The position numbers and the translations under genes are program-made. From contig NZ_AFOY02000019.1 of assembly GCF_000217955.3 (NCBI RefSeq), positions 186,001-250,000 of the forward strand: a DNA stretch of 64,000 nt, written 5' to 3'. This document shows, piece by piece, positions 44,195 to 54,519 of the stretch (position 1 is its first letter; each line of letters begins with the position of its first letter). The notes beneath the pieces are model-generated. The model saw only the letters and a program-made list of their open reading frames with translations, searched no databases and was not told the DNA's origin. The DNA is from Pseudomonas fluorescens HK44 (GTDB lineage Bacteria > Pseudomonadota > Gammaproteobacteria > Pseudomonadales > Pseudomonadaceae).

Positions 44195-45163
44195 ATGTCG
44201 GCCAATAAGAAGCCTGTAAATACTCCGTTGCACTTACTCCATCAGCTTTCGGGCAGCTTGCTCGAGCATTTGGAAAACGCTTGTTCCCAAGCCTTGGCTG
44301 ATGCTGAAAAACTGCTCGCCAAACTGGAAAAGCAGCGCGGAAAAGCGCAGGAAAAACTGCACAAATCTCGCACCAAATTGCAGGACGCTGCGGCGGCCGG
44401 CAAAGCCAAGGCACAAGCCAAGGCCAAAGATGCGGTAAAAGAACTTGAAGACCTGCTCGATGCGCTCAAAGAGCGTCAGTCCGAGACGCGCGGCTACATT
44501 CTGCAGCTCAAGCGCGATGCCCAGGAAAGCCTGAAACTGGCCCAGGGTATTGGTCGCGTGAAAGAGGCTGTTGGCAAAACGCTGACCCTGCGTTCGGCCA
44601 AGCCAGCCGTCGCTGCTGGCACCACGAAAAAACCAGCTGCCAAACCGGTAGCTGCCAAGGCACCGGCCAAGGCTCCAGCGAAAGCTGCCGCCAAACCTGC
44701 AGCGAAAAAACCGGTCGCTGCCAGTGCTGCTAAACCGGCTGCCAAACCGACCGCTGCCAAACCTGCGGTAGCGAAAACTGCCGCAGCGAAACCAGCTGCA
44801 AAAACTGCTGCTGCGAAACCGGCTGCCAAACCAGCTGCAAAAACTGCTGCGGTGAAACCAGCTGCCAAGCCAGCCGCTAAACCGGTTGCTGCAAAACCTG
44901 CCGCCAAGCCAGCGGCTAAACCAGCCGTCGCTGCCAAACCAGCTGCTGCCAAGCCTGCAACGTCTGCTGCCAAACCAGCAGCCAAGCCGGCGGTGAAAAA
45001 GCCAGTCGTGGCCAAACCTGCCGCCGCAAAACCAGCAACCGCACCCGCGGCTGCCAAGCCTGCACCGGCGGCTTCACCCGCTCCGGCCGCGAACACGCCA
45101 GTCGCTTCGCCTGTACCGGCAGCGGCTGCAAGCACTAGCAACACCCCAACCAGCGCTTCCTAA
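44195..45163 (+). CDS. algP: Histone H1-like protein AlgP with KPAA repeat tail
   Basis: A 322-residue protein. Residues 1-130 form a Lys/Ala/Glu-rich helical coiled coil (LLHQLSGSLLEHLENACSQALADAEKLLAKLEK). The tail from about 145 is a long run of degenerate KPAA, AAKP and TAAK units, the H1-like DNA-binding part of AlgP (AlgR3). The DNA of the tail (about 44600-45080) is an imperfect 12-nt tandem repeat, prone to recombination. GGAGG precedes the ATG. It overlaps the convergent TIGR02444 gene by 4 bp. Confidence 0.9.
   Translation: MSANKKPVNTPLHLLHQLSGSLLEHLENACSQALADAEKLLAKLEKQRGKAQEKLHKSRTKLQDAAAAGKAKAQAKAKDAVKELEDLLDALKERQSETRGYILQLKRDAQESLKLAQGIGRVKEAVGKTLTLRSAKPAVAAGTTKKPAAKPVAAKAPAKAPAKAAAKPAAKKPVAASAAKPAAKPTAAKPAVAKTAAAKPAAKTAAAKPAAKPAAKTAAVKPAAKPAAKPVAAKPAAKPAAKPAVAAKPAAAKPATSAAKPAAKPAVKKPVVAKPAAAKPATAPAAAKPAPAASPAPAANTPVASPVPAAAASTSNTPTSAS
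44625..45065. repeat. Degenerate 12-nt tandem repeat in algP
   Basis: More than thirty imperfect copies of units like AAACCAGCTGCC encode Lys-Pro-Ala-Ala. Copies differ mainly at third positions, so the array is old or selected. In P. aeruginosa the algP repeat is a known site of rearrangement. Confidence 0.8.
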
Positions 45164-45624
45164 GTGCCGGTCACCGCGACGCGCAGCTGATTCAGCGCGT
45201 CGCGGTTCAGGTTGGCGGCGCTCGCCGCCAATCCTTCCAGCCACACGGCCAGGTCTTTGGCTTGACCCTGCGGCCATGCTTGCGCCGCATTTTCCAGGCG
45301 CAACAACAGTTGCCGCTCCGCTTCAAGCTCCAGAGCTTTGACTTGCGTGCGTAACGTGTTCAGTTCCTCGTCATCGAGGGCGGCGGCTTTCCATTGCGTA
45401 CGCAGTTGTCGAAGCGGTTGCACGACTTCCGTATGCCACGGCCCGGCCAGGTGCTGCAGGTGTTGCAGGCGTTGCGCATTGCATCTTACGCCGCGCTGTC
45501 CGAGCCAGGCCGCGCACAACAACAGGCAAACGTCGGCGCCGGCTGCTTGCAGTTTCAGGCAGGCGTCTTCAACACCCGGTCGGGTGTAAAGGGTCAGGGA
45601 AAAGCTCCACAGGTCAGAGGACAT
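45160..45624 (-). CDS. TIGR02444 family protein
   Basis: A 154-residue helical protein starting MSSDLWSFSLTLYTRPGVEDACLKLQ, with GADVCLLLCAAWLGQRG near 28-44. This is the TIGR02444 family seen next to the ABC-F gene in pseudomonads; role unknown. Its 3' end overlaps the algP stop by 4 bp and it is divergent from the ABC-F gene 50 bp away. Confidence 0.85.
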   Translation of the reverse strand: MSSDLWSFSLTLYTRPGVEDACLKLQAAGADVCLLLCAAWLGQRGVRCNAQRLQHLQHLAGPWHTEVVQPLRQLRTQWKAAALDDEELNTLRTQVKALELEAERQLLLRLENAAQAWPQGQAKDLAVWLEGLAASAANLNRDALNQLRVAVTGT

Positions 45625-45674
45625 AGTGCTACTCGCGCCAGTTGCGAGCGAAGCTGGTAGACTCCGCCGCCATT

Positions 45675-47585
<1,911 letters not shown>

Positions 47586-47772
47586 TAGCGGGCTGCCAGC
47601 GTTCGGTATGACGCTGGCGCGGCAGCGAAGAGTTGTCGAGCGGCTTCGGAAAGTAGGCCGGGCTGCCGCTAACGCTGGTCGGCAGGGACATTTTTCTGCA
47701 AAAAATCGGTAGTCATTCACAGGCCAGCGCATTAGCTTAGACGTCTATAACGAGTCTGAGTCGAGGTGTGCG

Positions 47773-48405
47773 ATGGTGCTTGAGACATGGCTGGCGTTTT
47801 TTGCCGCCTGTTGGGTGATCAGTCTTTCCCCGGGCGCTGGCGCCATTGCGTCGATGTCCTGCGGTTTGCAGTACGGTTTCTGGCGCGGCTACTGGAACGC
47901 CCTTGGCTTGCAACTGGGGCTGGCGATGCAGATTGCGATTGTCGCCGCCGGTGTGGGCGCAATCCTCGCCGCGTCGGCCACGGCCTTCTACGCGATCAAA
48001 TGGTTTGGCGTGGCTTATCTGGTGTATCTGGCCGTCAAGCAGTGGCGCGCACTGCCCAGCAACATGAGCGATGACGCGGCCATTCGGCAGATCGGCAAAC
48101 CGCTGGCGCTGGTCTTTCGCGGGTTCCTGGTGAATGTCAGCAACCCCAAGGCGCTGGTATTCATGCTCGCGGTGCTGCCGCAGTTCATCGACCCGCACGC
48201 GCCGCTGGTGGCGCAGTACCTGATCCTTGGCGTAACCATGATCTGCGTCGACCTGATCGTGATGGCAGGCTACACCGGCCTCGCTTCCAAAGTTCTGCGA
48301 CTGCTGCGCACACCCAAGCAACAACGGCGGATGAACCGCACGTTTGCCGGACTGTTCATCGGTGCGGCCGGGCTGCTGGCGACCATTCGCAGAGCCGCGG
48401 TGTAA
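47773..48405 (+). CDS. LysE/RhtB family amino-acid exporter
   Basis: A 210-residue membrane protein with six predicted helices. The N-terminus has SLSPGAGAIASMSCGLQYGFWRGYWNALG, the SPGP-like motif of LysE/RhtB, here SPGAG. It exports homoserine, threonine or similar amino acids in characterised relatives; the substrate is not predicted. It stands alone, 187 bp after the ABC-F gene, and ends at a strong terminator. Confidence 0.88.
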   Translation: MVLETWLAFFAACWVISLSPGAGAIASMSCGLQYGFWRGYWNALGLQLGLAMQIAIVAAGVGAILAASATAFYAIKWFGVAYLVYLAVKQWRALPSNMSDDAAIRQIGKPLALVFRGFLVNVSNPKALVFMLAVLPQFIDPHAPLVAQYLILGVTMICVDLIVMAGYTGLASKVLRLLRTPKQQRRMNRTFAGLFIGAAGLLATIRRAAV

Positions 48406-48420
48406 CACCCGCAACGCACG

Positions 48421-48450
48421 AAAAAGGCGACCTCAAGAGGTCGCCTTTTT
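48421..48450. terminator. Bidirectional terminator between convergent genes
   Basis: A perfect 13-bp stem AAAAAGGCGACCT/AGGTCGCCTTTTT with a CAAG loop, flanked by A and T runs, can end both the LysE gene and the opposite envelope cluster. Confidence 0.9.
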
Positions 48451-48468
48451 CGTTTTCGCGCGGGTTTC

Positions 48469-49212
48469 TCAGCGCAGAATAACCGGCGCCGTATCCTGCG
48501 GCAGGTTATTGCGCAGTGGCGCTTGCCCCGGCTGTTGCTGAACGCCGCGACCGAGCTGTTCGCCCAACTGACGGGCCACGTCCTCACCCAGCGACTTGGA
48601 CACATCACGTACCACCCGTGGGCGGTTCAGCGACACTTTGACGTCTTCGCCATTGACCAGCTTGGTGTCCTGGCCGTCACCCATGGCGGTGAACGCCGAG
48701 GTGATTTCAAACGTCCGGGTGTTGATCAGGCTGAAATCCGCCACCAGGTTCAGGCCGAGAATTGCCGAGTAGCTGTCGGTGTTGGCCAGCGAGGTGATGT
48801 CGCGGGTGAAGTCGATATCCGACAGGGTGCCGAACAACACATAGTCGGCGCCCTTGTAGTTACCAGCCTTGATCCGCTTGATCACATCAAAGACATCTTC
48901 CTTGGACTTGGCCGTGTACGGCGTGCCTTGCACCAGCTGGAACATCCCGGACTTGAGAATCTCGCCCTTGATGTCTCCGGTGAACTTGCGAAGCTCGCCT
49001 TGCTCGATGTAGCTGTTGCTGGCCTCGATCTCGTTGTAGCTCGACGAGCCACTGGCGTGGTACATGCCCGCCTGCATGTTGCTCTGCGCGGAGACGATGT
49101 GGATGTACTGCTCCACGCGCTCTTGGTAGGCGAGGTCGGTGACCGCGATTTTCGGGGCCGCCTGCGCGCCAAACGCGCAGGCCAGGGCCATGATGCCAAT
49201 CCATGCACGCAT
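48469..49212 (-). CDS. Exported CsgG/LpoB-like protein
   Basis: A 247-residue precursor with signal peptide MRAWIGIMALACAFGAQA. The mature part has APKIAVTDLAYQERV (first strand), then GADYVLFGTLSDIDF and RTFEITSAFTAMGDG, resembling the CsgG/LpoB alpha-beta fold. No clear lipobox, unlike its neighbour. It is the last gene of a four-gene envelope cluster and is three bases from the LpoB gene. Role unknown; peptidoglycan or outer-membrane assembly is inferred. Confidence 0.7.
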   Translation of the reverse strand: MRAWIGIMALACAFGAQAAPKIAVTDLAYQERVEQYIHIVSAQSNMQAGMYHASGSSSYNEIEASNSYIEQGELRKFTGDIKGEILKSGMFQLVQGTPYTAKSKEDVFDVIKRIKAGNYKGADYVLFGTLSDIDFTRDITSLANTDSYSAILGLNLVADFSLINTRTFEITSAFTAMGDGQDTKLVNGEDVKVSLNRPRVVRDVSKSLGEDVARQLGEQLGRGVQQQPGQAPLRNNLPQDTAPVILR

Positions 49213-49215
49213 TGC

Positions 49216-49803
49216 TTAACGCTCCGTGGTTTTGCGGATCTCTTTCTCGTCCATCCACTCGGCCAGGCCACTTTCAACGTCGATCAGTTGCAGGCTGAAC
49301 TTGTAGAAAACGTCCTTGTAATCGCTGCTGCGCTTGACGATCGAGCTGATCGAACCTTCAAGACGGTATTTGGCGGCGATCATGTTGCCGGTCTTGGCCA
49401 CGGTGCCTTTCTTGTACAGGCCGCTCTGGTTTTGCAGCTTGAGCTGGTCAACCTGGCTCTGCATCGCGGTGTTGTCGCTGGCAAAGCGCGCGGTACCGGA
49501 CTTCATCAGCTGAGTCTTGATGCTGGTGGTGATTTCGCGGGTATCGACGTATTCGCTGGTCTTGTTCTTCACGTCGTAGACCTGCACGACCGGGCGGCCC
49601 TGCAAGATGCCGGACTGGGCCAGGGAGCGGGTCATGGACTCGGCGATCATCTGCAAGTCAGTGGAACCGAACTCGTTGGTTACCAGTTCAACAGCCTTGC
49701 TGTCGCCATAACCGATGTTTTTCCCGCCCAGAACCGGCGAGTTGTTGGCGCAGCCGCTGGCCAGAAGGGCGACCACGGCGAGGAACGAAAAGCGTGCAAA
49801 CAT
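49216..49803 (-). CDS. lpoB: LpoB-like penicillin-binding protein activator lipoprotein
   Basis: A 195-residue lipoprotein precursor with lipobox LLASGC after VVALLASG. The mature chain resembles LpoB: STDLQMIAESMTRSL near 50 and AKYRLEGSISSIVKR near 150. E. coli LpoB activates PBP1b. In E. coli lpoB adjoins ycfL, the same pairing as here. Pseudomonas PBP1b is reported to use a different activator (LpoP), so the partner here is uncertain. Confidence 0.78.
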   Translation of the reverse strand: MFARFSFLAVVALLASGCANNSPVLGGKNIGYGDSKAVELVTNEFGSTDLQMIAESMTRSLAQSGILQGRPVVQVYDVKNKTSEYVDTREITTSIKTQLMKSGTARFASDNTAMQSQVDQLKLQNQSGLYKKGTVAKTGNMIAAKYRLEGSISSIVKRSSDYKDVFYKFSLQLIDVESGLAEWMDEKEIRKTTER

Positions 49804-49834
49804 GGGAATGTCTCTCTGTCACGAAATAGAGGGC

Positions 49835-50206
49835 TTAAGGGGTTTTGACTTCAAGGCGGAAGTCGGTGGCCTTGGGCACGGGCGCAATGGCTGGCAGGAA
49901 CGTGGCCTGCGCGGCATACAGGTTCAGGGTTTTCCAGCTTTCTTCATCGGCCACCGGGAAGCCGTCGTCGCCCAGCCAGACGAAGCGGTAGTACATCGTC
50001 ATGTTGGTGTGGCTGGTGTTGTTCAGCGCGACCTTGACGGTCAGGAAGCCGTTTTCACGGGCGACCCGCATCGCGCCAATGGCGACGTTATTGAATTTGT
50101 TCATCACCACGACTTTGCTCGCGGCGCTGCCAGGCGCAGGTGGCGGCGGGGTGGCGCAACCGGCCAGCAGAGCCAGGGCGGCGACAGCAATCAGTTTGAA
50201 ACGCAT
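49835..50206 (-). CDS. YcfL family lipoprotein (DUF1425)
   Basis: A 123-residue lipoprotein precursor, lipobox LLAGC (ALALLAGCATPPPP), followed by a single immunoglobulin-like beta domain (VKVALNNTSHTNMTMYYRFVWLGDDGFPV). This is the YcfL/DUF1425 family, adjacent to lpoB also in E. coli. Function unknown. Thirty-one bases separate it from the LpoB gene. Confidence 0.82.
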   Translation of the reverse strand: MRFKLIAVAALALLAGCATPPPPAPGSAASKVVVMNKFNNVAIGAMRVARENGFLTVKVALNNTSHTNMTMYYRFVWLGDDGFPVADEESWKTLNLYAAQATFLPAIAPVPKATDFRLEVKTP

Positions 50207-50219
50207 GGAGAAGCTCCGC

Positions 50220-51617
50220 TTAAGGTTGTTTGACGCTGGCCACGACTTGCGGGGTGGCGCTTGGGATCACGTGGGCGGCGACGCCACTGGCGAACACCTG
50301 ATTGCCCACCGTACGCAGGCTGATCACCTGGTAGCGCTGATCGACCTTGACCGTGATTCGTGAACCGCCCAGAGCGTTTGGCAAGCTCAGTTGGTGCTCG
50401 CCTTTGGCCAGGCGCAGGCGTACCACTTGGGTGTTGTCAGGCAGGGTGCGCCAGGTGCGGGTATCCGCCCCTTCCATCACCGCCGACGAAATGCCTACGG
50501 CCAGACCGGCCAGCGGGTTGGTCTCGTTGATCTTCTTTTGCGCCACGGCACGAGTTACGGCCCGTACGGTGGTGCGCAGGATGATCCCGGGCATATCGTC
50601 ACGCAGTGCGCGGCGGGACATGGCGGTGGTGCTGTTGAGCTGGGTCAGGTTCTGTTGCTGGCCGTCGACGCCGATCTGCGCGTACGTCACGGTCGAGGTG
50701 TCAGGCTTGATCACCGGGAATGACAGCGGGGTAATCACCACGTTGTTGCTGATCGGCAGTGGCAACGGAATGCGGATCGAGTCACGGGCCGGTGCGAGGC
50801 CGCTTTGCACGACGATCAGGATGTCGCTCTCATCGTTCTTGCCGGCCGGTTTGTCCAGGTTCAGCAGCGCTTGTTCGAGCAACGGAGTGTTGGGGCGCAG
50901 TTCGGCGGCTTTGCGATAGCCCGGCGCGGCCAGGTCTTTTTCGCCCAGGGCTTCGTAAACGAAACCGGCCAGGTAATGGCTAAACGCGCTCTGATAGCTG
51001 TTCTTCAGGCCGACCACTTCAGGCGCATCGAGACTCGCCACCGGGTAACCCTGCAGGTCCTTGTACTGAGTCTTGACGCCTTGCTTCTCGGCCTCGTCCT
51101 CGCGCTTGAGGTATTCCTTGTCGCGCAGTTCGGCGATTACCGCTTCACGTTCGTGGGTCTTCTTGATTTCGGTGCGGGCTCCGTCGAAATCGTTCACGGC
51201 CAGCAGGTTCAAGGCCATTTGCGTGGTCAGCATGACTTTTTCGTAGTCATACCCTTCGTAGCGGCGGACCTTGTCATTGACCAGAAAGCTGCCGAACTGG
51301 GTCAGGTACTTGTCGGTGTCCAGCTTGACCGACTCTTCCCAGCTGCCGACCACCTGGTCCGCGCTTCTCCACGCGGCCTGGCTGCCGGTGAGGTCACCCT
51401 TGGCGCGTAGCAGTTCACCTTTCTCGAAGTAATAGAGCAGGTCCTTGTTTTCACCAGTGTTGTTCTTTTCCAACAACGCCAGGGCGGCGTCGACGTTACC
51501 GCTGGCCAACTGCTGGTTGGTTTGTTGCAGTTCTGTGTCGTAGCTGCGAAAGGCCGAACAACCGGCAAGCAAAGTGACTGCGCTGAGCGCGATCGAGGTG
51601 AGGGCGCGGGATGCCAT
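50220..51617 (-). CDS. COG3014 family lipoprotein with TPR-like region
   Basis: A 465-residue lipoprotein with lipobox LLAGC (TLLAGCSAFRSYD). The N-terminal half has TPR-like helices (QQLASGNVDAALALLEKNN, YYFEKGELLRAKGDL) and the second half is beta-rich. This matches COG3014. ATG 51617 opens the signal peptide; the frame upstream to 51698 is not conserved. First gene of the four-gene cluster, preceded by a 307-bp gap. Confidence 0.8.
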   Translation of the reverse strand: MASRALTSIALSAVTLLAGCSAFRSYDTELQQTNQQLASGNVDAALALLEKNNTGENKDLLYYFEKGELLRAKGDLTGSQAAWRSADQVVGSWEESVKLDTDKYLTQFGSFLVNDKVRRYEGYDYEKVMLTTQMALNLLAVNDFDGARTEIKKTHEREAVIAELRDKEYLKREDEAEKQGVKTQYKDLQGYPVASLDAPEVVGLKNSYQSAFSHYLAGFVYEALGEKDLAAPGYRKAAELRPNTPLLEQALLNLDKPAGKNDESDILIVVQSGLAPARDSIRIPLPLPISNNVVITPLSFPVIKPDTSTVTYAQIGVDGQQQNLTQLNSTTAMSRRALRDDMPGIILRTTVRAVTRAVAQKKINETNPLAGLAVGISSAVMEGADTRTWRTLPDNTQVVRLRLAKGEHQLSLPNALGGSRITVKVDQRYQVISLRTVGNQVFASGVAAHVIPSATPQVVASVKQP

Positions 51618-51924
51618 GGATGCTTCTTCCCTGAAATAAACAGCCGAGCGTGCTGGTCGGGCTGGGTGAACCAATCGACAGGGAAGATGGCTTTCCATGC
51701 CAATTCCTCATAAAAAGAGGAGCTTAAATACCCGATCGCAATAACGAGGGCGCGACATTATAAGCGCGGATACTGGCTATGTAATGGCTTTTTAATTTCG
51801 TTTTTTCTATGGATGCCACTATGTGGGAGGTAGCCGAATCCACGAACATCGGACGACAACGCTTGAGTGGAAAGCATTGAGAGTGAACAATGTGTTACTT
51901 CGTATTATCAATTGAGATTCATTC
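51618..51924. promoter_or_regulatory. Divergent promoter region between COG3014 and FTR1 genes
   Basis: This 307-bp gap has no gene. AT-rich stretches (51728-51815) probably carry the promoter of the envelope cluster. Before the FTR1 ATG, ATTATCAATTGAGATTCATT (51904-51923) has a weak resemblance to a Fur box; the match is too poor to be sure. Confidence 0.4.
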
Positions 51925-53823
51925 ATGACTGCCCCGTCCCGTTTCCTGGCCTGGCTGGTGTTCCCTTTGTTTGCCCTGTGCAGTTTCAACCTGCTGGCGG
52001 ACACGGTGGAAGGTGCGCCACAGGCACTGCATTTGCTCGATTACATTGGTGCCGATTATCCGGCGACCGTGGAGGCGGGCCAGGTCATTGATGATGGCGA
52101 ATACCGCGAACAGCTGGAGTTTCTCGGCGTCTTGCAGGGGCTGATCGTTGCGCTGCCGGCCAAACCCGAGCGCGCCGAGCTTGAACAGGGCGTGAGCCAT
52201 CTGCGTAACGCGGTGACCCAGCGTCAGGACGGCACGGAGGTGGCCCGTCTGGCGCGGCAACTGGGCGCGAAACTGGCGGTGGCCTATGAAGTCAGCCAGG
52301 CACCGATCATTACCCCGGACCCTACGCGGGGTGCGCCGTTGTACGCGCAACACTGCTCGGTGTGCCATGGCGACGCCGGTGCCGGTGATGGTCCTGCAGG
52401 TGTTGGCCTGACACCGCAGCCGGCCAATCTGCGCGATGCCACGCGGCTCGACCGCCTGAGCCTGTATGCGATCTACAGCACGTTGGGGCAGGGTATCGAA
52501 GGCACAGACATGCCGGCCTTCGCCGATCAACTCGACGAGCGTCAGCGCTGGGATCTGGCGACGTTCATCGCCGCGTTCAGCGCCGATCCGGCTGCGGCTA
52601 AAAGTGAAAAGAACTTCAACCTCGCCGACCTCGCCCGACAGACCCCGGTGGAAGTGCTGGCGGCCGAAGGCCCTCAGGCAGCCGCTACGTTCCGCGCCCA
52701 GCGCGCCCAACCGCCGCAGGTCAAGCGTGGCCCGGCGCAGTTGCTCGATTACACCGCCGCGACCCTCGACAAGAGCCTGGCCGCGTACCGTGCCGGCGAG
52801 CGCGAGCAGGCTTATGACCTCTCGGTAGCGGCGTATCTGGAGGGCTTCGAACTGGTCGAAAGCTCGCTGGACAACGTCAACACCGTAGTGCGCAAAGACA
52901 CTGAAAAATCCCTGATGGCTTACCGTCAGTCGTTGCAGGACGGGCTGCCGATCGAGCAAGTCGAGCAACGGCTGGCGTTTGCCAAGACCAAGTTGAAAGA
53001 ATCTGCAGACCTGCTGGGCAGCGATGGTTTGAGCTGGTCGCTGAGCTATGTCTCCGGCCTGCTGATTCTGTTGCGCGAAGGGCTGGAAGCGATTCTGGTA
53101 TTGGCTGCGGTTCTGGCGTTCTTGCGCAACACCGGTCAGCAGTCGGTGATTCGCAGCGTCAACATCGGGTGGGGATTGGCGCTGGTGGCGGGTCTGGCGA
53201 CTTGGGCGCTGGCGGCGTACGTGATCGATGTCAGCGGTGCCCAGCGCGAGCTGCTGGAAGGCTGCACCGCGCTGTTCGCCAGTGTCATGGTGCTCTGGCT
53301 CGGGGTCTGGATGCATGACCGTCGTCACGCGGCGGCCTGGCAGGATTACATCAAGAGCAGCCTGGTCAGCGGCGGCGGGCGTTTCGGTTTTGCGGCGCTG
53401 GCGTTTTTCTCGGTCTACCGCGAGCTGTTCGAAGTGGTGCTGTTTTACGAAACCCTGTGGCTGCAAGCCGGCCCGGCCGGGCATAACGCGGTACTGGCGG
53501 GTGGCGCCACGGCGCTGGTGCTGCTGATCGGTCTGGCCTGGGTGATCCTGCGCGGTTCGGCGAAACTGCCGCTGGCGCTGTTCTTCGGGATCAACGCCGG
53601 TTTGCTCTGCGCGTTGTCGGTGGTGTTCGCCGGGCATGGCATCAAGGCCTTGCAGGAGGCCGGGATCTTTGGCACTCGTCCGGTGCCATTCTTTGACTTC
53701 GACTGGCTGGGGATTCACGCTGACGCCTATTCGCTGGGTGCGCAGGCGGTGGCGATTCTGGCGATTGTCGTGCTGTATAGCCGTAGTCGCATGGCGGAGA
53801 AGCAGCGGGTGCAGGCTTCTTAG
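51925..53823 (+). CDS. Cytochrome c-FTR1 iron permease fusion
   Basis: A 632-residue protein. A signal peptide (residues 1-25) precedes a periplasmic domain with a c-type haem site CSVCH (C144, C147, H148) and ligand methionine likely in EGTDMPAFADQ. From residue 370 seven membrane helices form an FTR1 permease with REGLE (384-388) and RELFE (499-503), the iron-binding motifs. Oxidised iron transport coupled to the haem domain is inferred from both halves. It starts alone, with no copper oxidase or EfeO gene beside it. Confidence 0.88.
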   Translation: MTAPSRFLAWLVFPLFALCSFNLLADTVEGAPQALHLLDYIGADYPATVEAGQVIDDGEYREQLEFLGVLQGLIVALPAKPERAELEQGVSHLRNAVTQRQDGTEVARLARQLGAKLAVAYEVSQAPIITPDPTRGAPLYAQHCSVCHGDAGAGDGPAGVGLTPQPANLRDATRLDRLSLYAIYSTLGQGIEGTDMPAFADQLDERQRWDLATFIAAFSADPAAAKSEKNFNLADLARQTPVEVLAAEGPQAAATFRAQRAQPPQVKRGPAQLLDYTAATLDKSLAAYRAGEREQAYDLSVAAYLEGFELVESSLDNVNTVVRKDTEKSLMAYRQSLQDGLPIEQVEQRLAFAKTKLKESADLLGSDGLSWSLSYVSGLLILLREGLEAILVLAAVLAFLRNTGQQSVIRSVNIGWGLALVAGLATWALAAYVIDVSGAQRELLEGCTALFASVMVLWLGVWMHDRRHAAAWQDYIKSSLVSGGGRFGFAALAFFSVYRELFEVVLFYETLWLQAGPAGHNAVLAGGATALVLLIGLAWVILRGSAKLPLALFFGINAGLLCALSVVFAGHGIKALQEAGIFGTRPVPFFDFDWLGIHADAYSLGAQAVAILAIVVLYSRSRMAEKQRVQAS

Positions 53824-53839
53824 CAGCATTCGCTGCGCT

Positions 53840-53853
53840 CACAATCGCGAGCA
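53840..53853. repeat. Truncated REP unit
   Basis: AATCGCGAGCAGGC matches the first half of the type A unit and is then cut off by TTTTTGGAAG, just before the UPF0178 Shine-Dalgarno. Confidence 0.6.
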
Positions 53854-53877
53854 GGCTTTTTGGAAGAGGTAAACGCA

Positions 53878-54333
53878 ATGCGTGTCTGGATCGATGCCGA
53901 CGCCTGCCCTCGGGCGGCCAAGGACCTGGTGGTGAAGTTCGCCCTCAAGCGCCAGTTCGAAGTGGTGATGGTGGCCGGGCAGCCGCAGATCAAGCCGGGC
54001 CTGGCGCTGGTTAAGCTTATCGTGGTGCCGAGCGGCCCGGACGCGGCCGACGATTACCTGGTGGAGCACGCAGTACCGGGTGAGCTGGTGATTTGCAGCG
54101 ATGTGCCGCTGGCCGACCGCCTGGTGAAGAAAGGCGTCGCGGCGCTGGATCCGCGGGGCAAGGAGTTCGATGCGCAGAACATGGGTGATCGGCTGGCGGT
54201 GCGTAACCTGTTCACCGACCTGCGTGAGCAGGGCCAGATGGGCGGTGGTCCAGCGCCGTTTGGTGATCGCGAGAAGCAGGCGTTCGCCAATGCGCTGGAC
54301 CGGATCATCACTCGGCTATCCCGAAAACCCTGA
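53878..54333 (+). CDS. UPF0178 (YaiI/DUF188) protein
   Basis: A 151-residue protein with the signature MRVWIDADACPRAAKDLVVK at the N-terminus and GGPAPFGDREKQAFANALDRI at the end. The DADACP motif and conserved aspartates suggest a PIN-like nuclease fold. No function is established. GAAGAGG precedes ATG 53878. Confidence 0.88.
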   Translation: MRVWIDADACPRAAKDLVVKFALKRQFEVVMVAGQPQIKPGLALVKLIVVPSGPDAADDYLVEHAVPGELVICSDVPLADRLVKKGVAALDPRGKEFDAQNMGDRLAVRNLFTDLREQGQMGGGPAPFGDREKQAFANALDRIITRLSRKP

Positions 54334-54348
54334 TCAGCACACCGTTCT

Positions 54349-54495
54349 GTGGCGAGGGGGCTTGTCGGAACGCCGCACCGCCCCGTTCGGCTGCGAAGCA
54401 GTCGTAAAGCCGCCCAACGCAATCATCCTGAGAAATCGCGGTTGCCGGTATTAGGGCCGCTTCGCGCCCCAACGGGGGCAAGCCCCCTCGCCACA
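54349..54495. repeat. REPIN-like palindrome pair (type C), long variant
   Basis: Outer arms GTGGCGAGGGGGCTTG and CAAGCCCCCTCGCCAC enclose 147 bp. Only the left arm carries an extra block with CGCCGCACCGCCCCGTTCGG. The same block sits on the right arm of the element at 62273. Confidence 0.82.
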
Positions 54496-54519
54496 AAGCT
54501 CTCGACCGTCAGAGAAGGT

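Noticed and set aside
44600..45080. CRISPR-like array in algP
   Set aside because: Units are contiguous and in frame with no spacers; it is a coding repeat.
51919..53829. 636-residue frame antisense to the FTR1 fusion
   Set aside because: Same reason: His/Gln/Arg-rich composition and clear coding on the plus strand.
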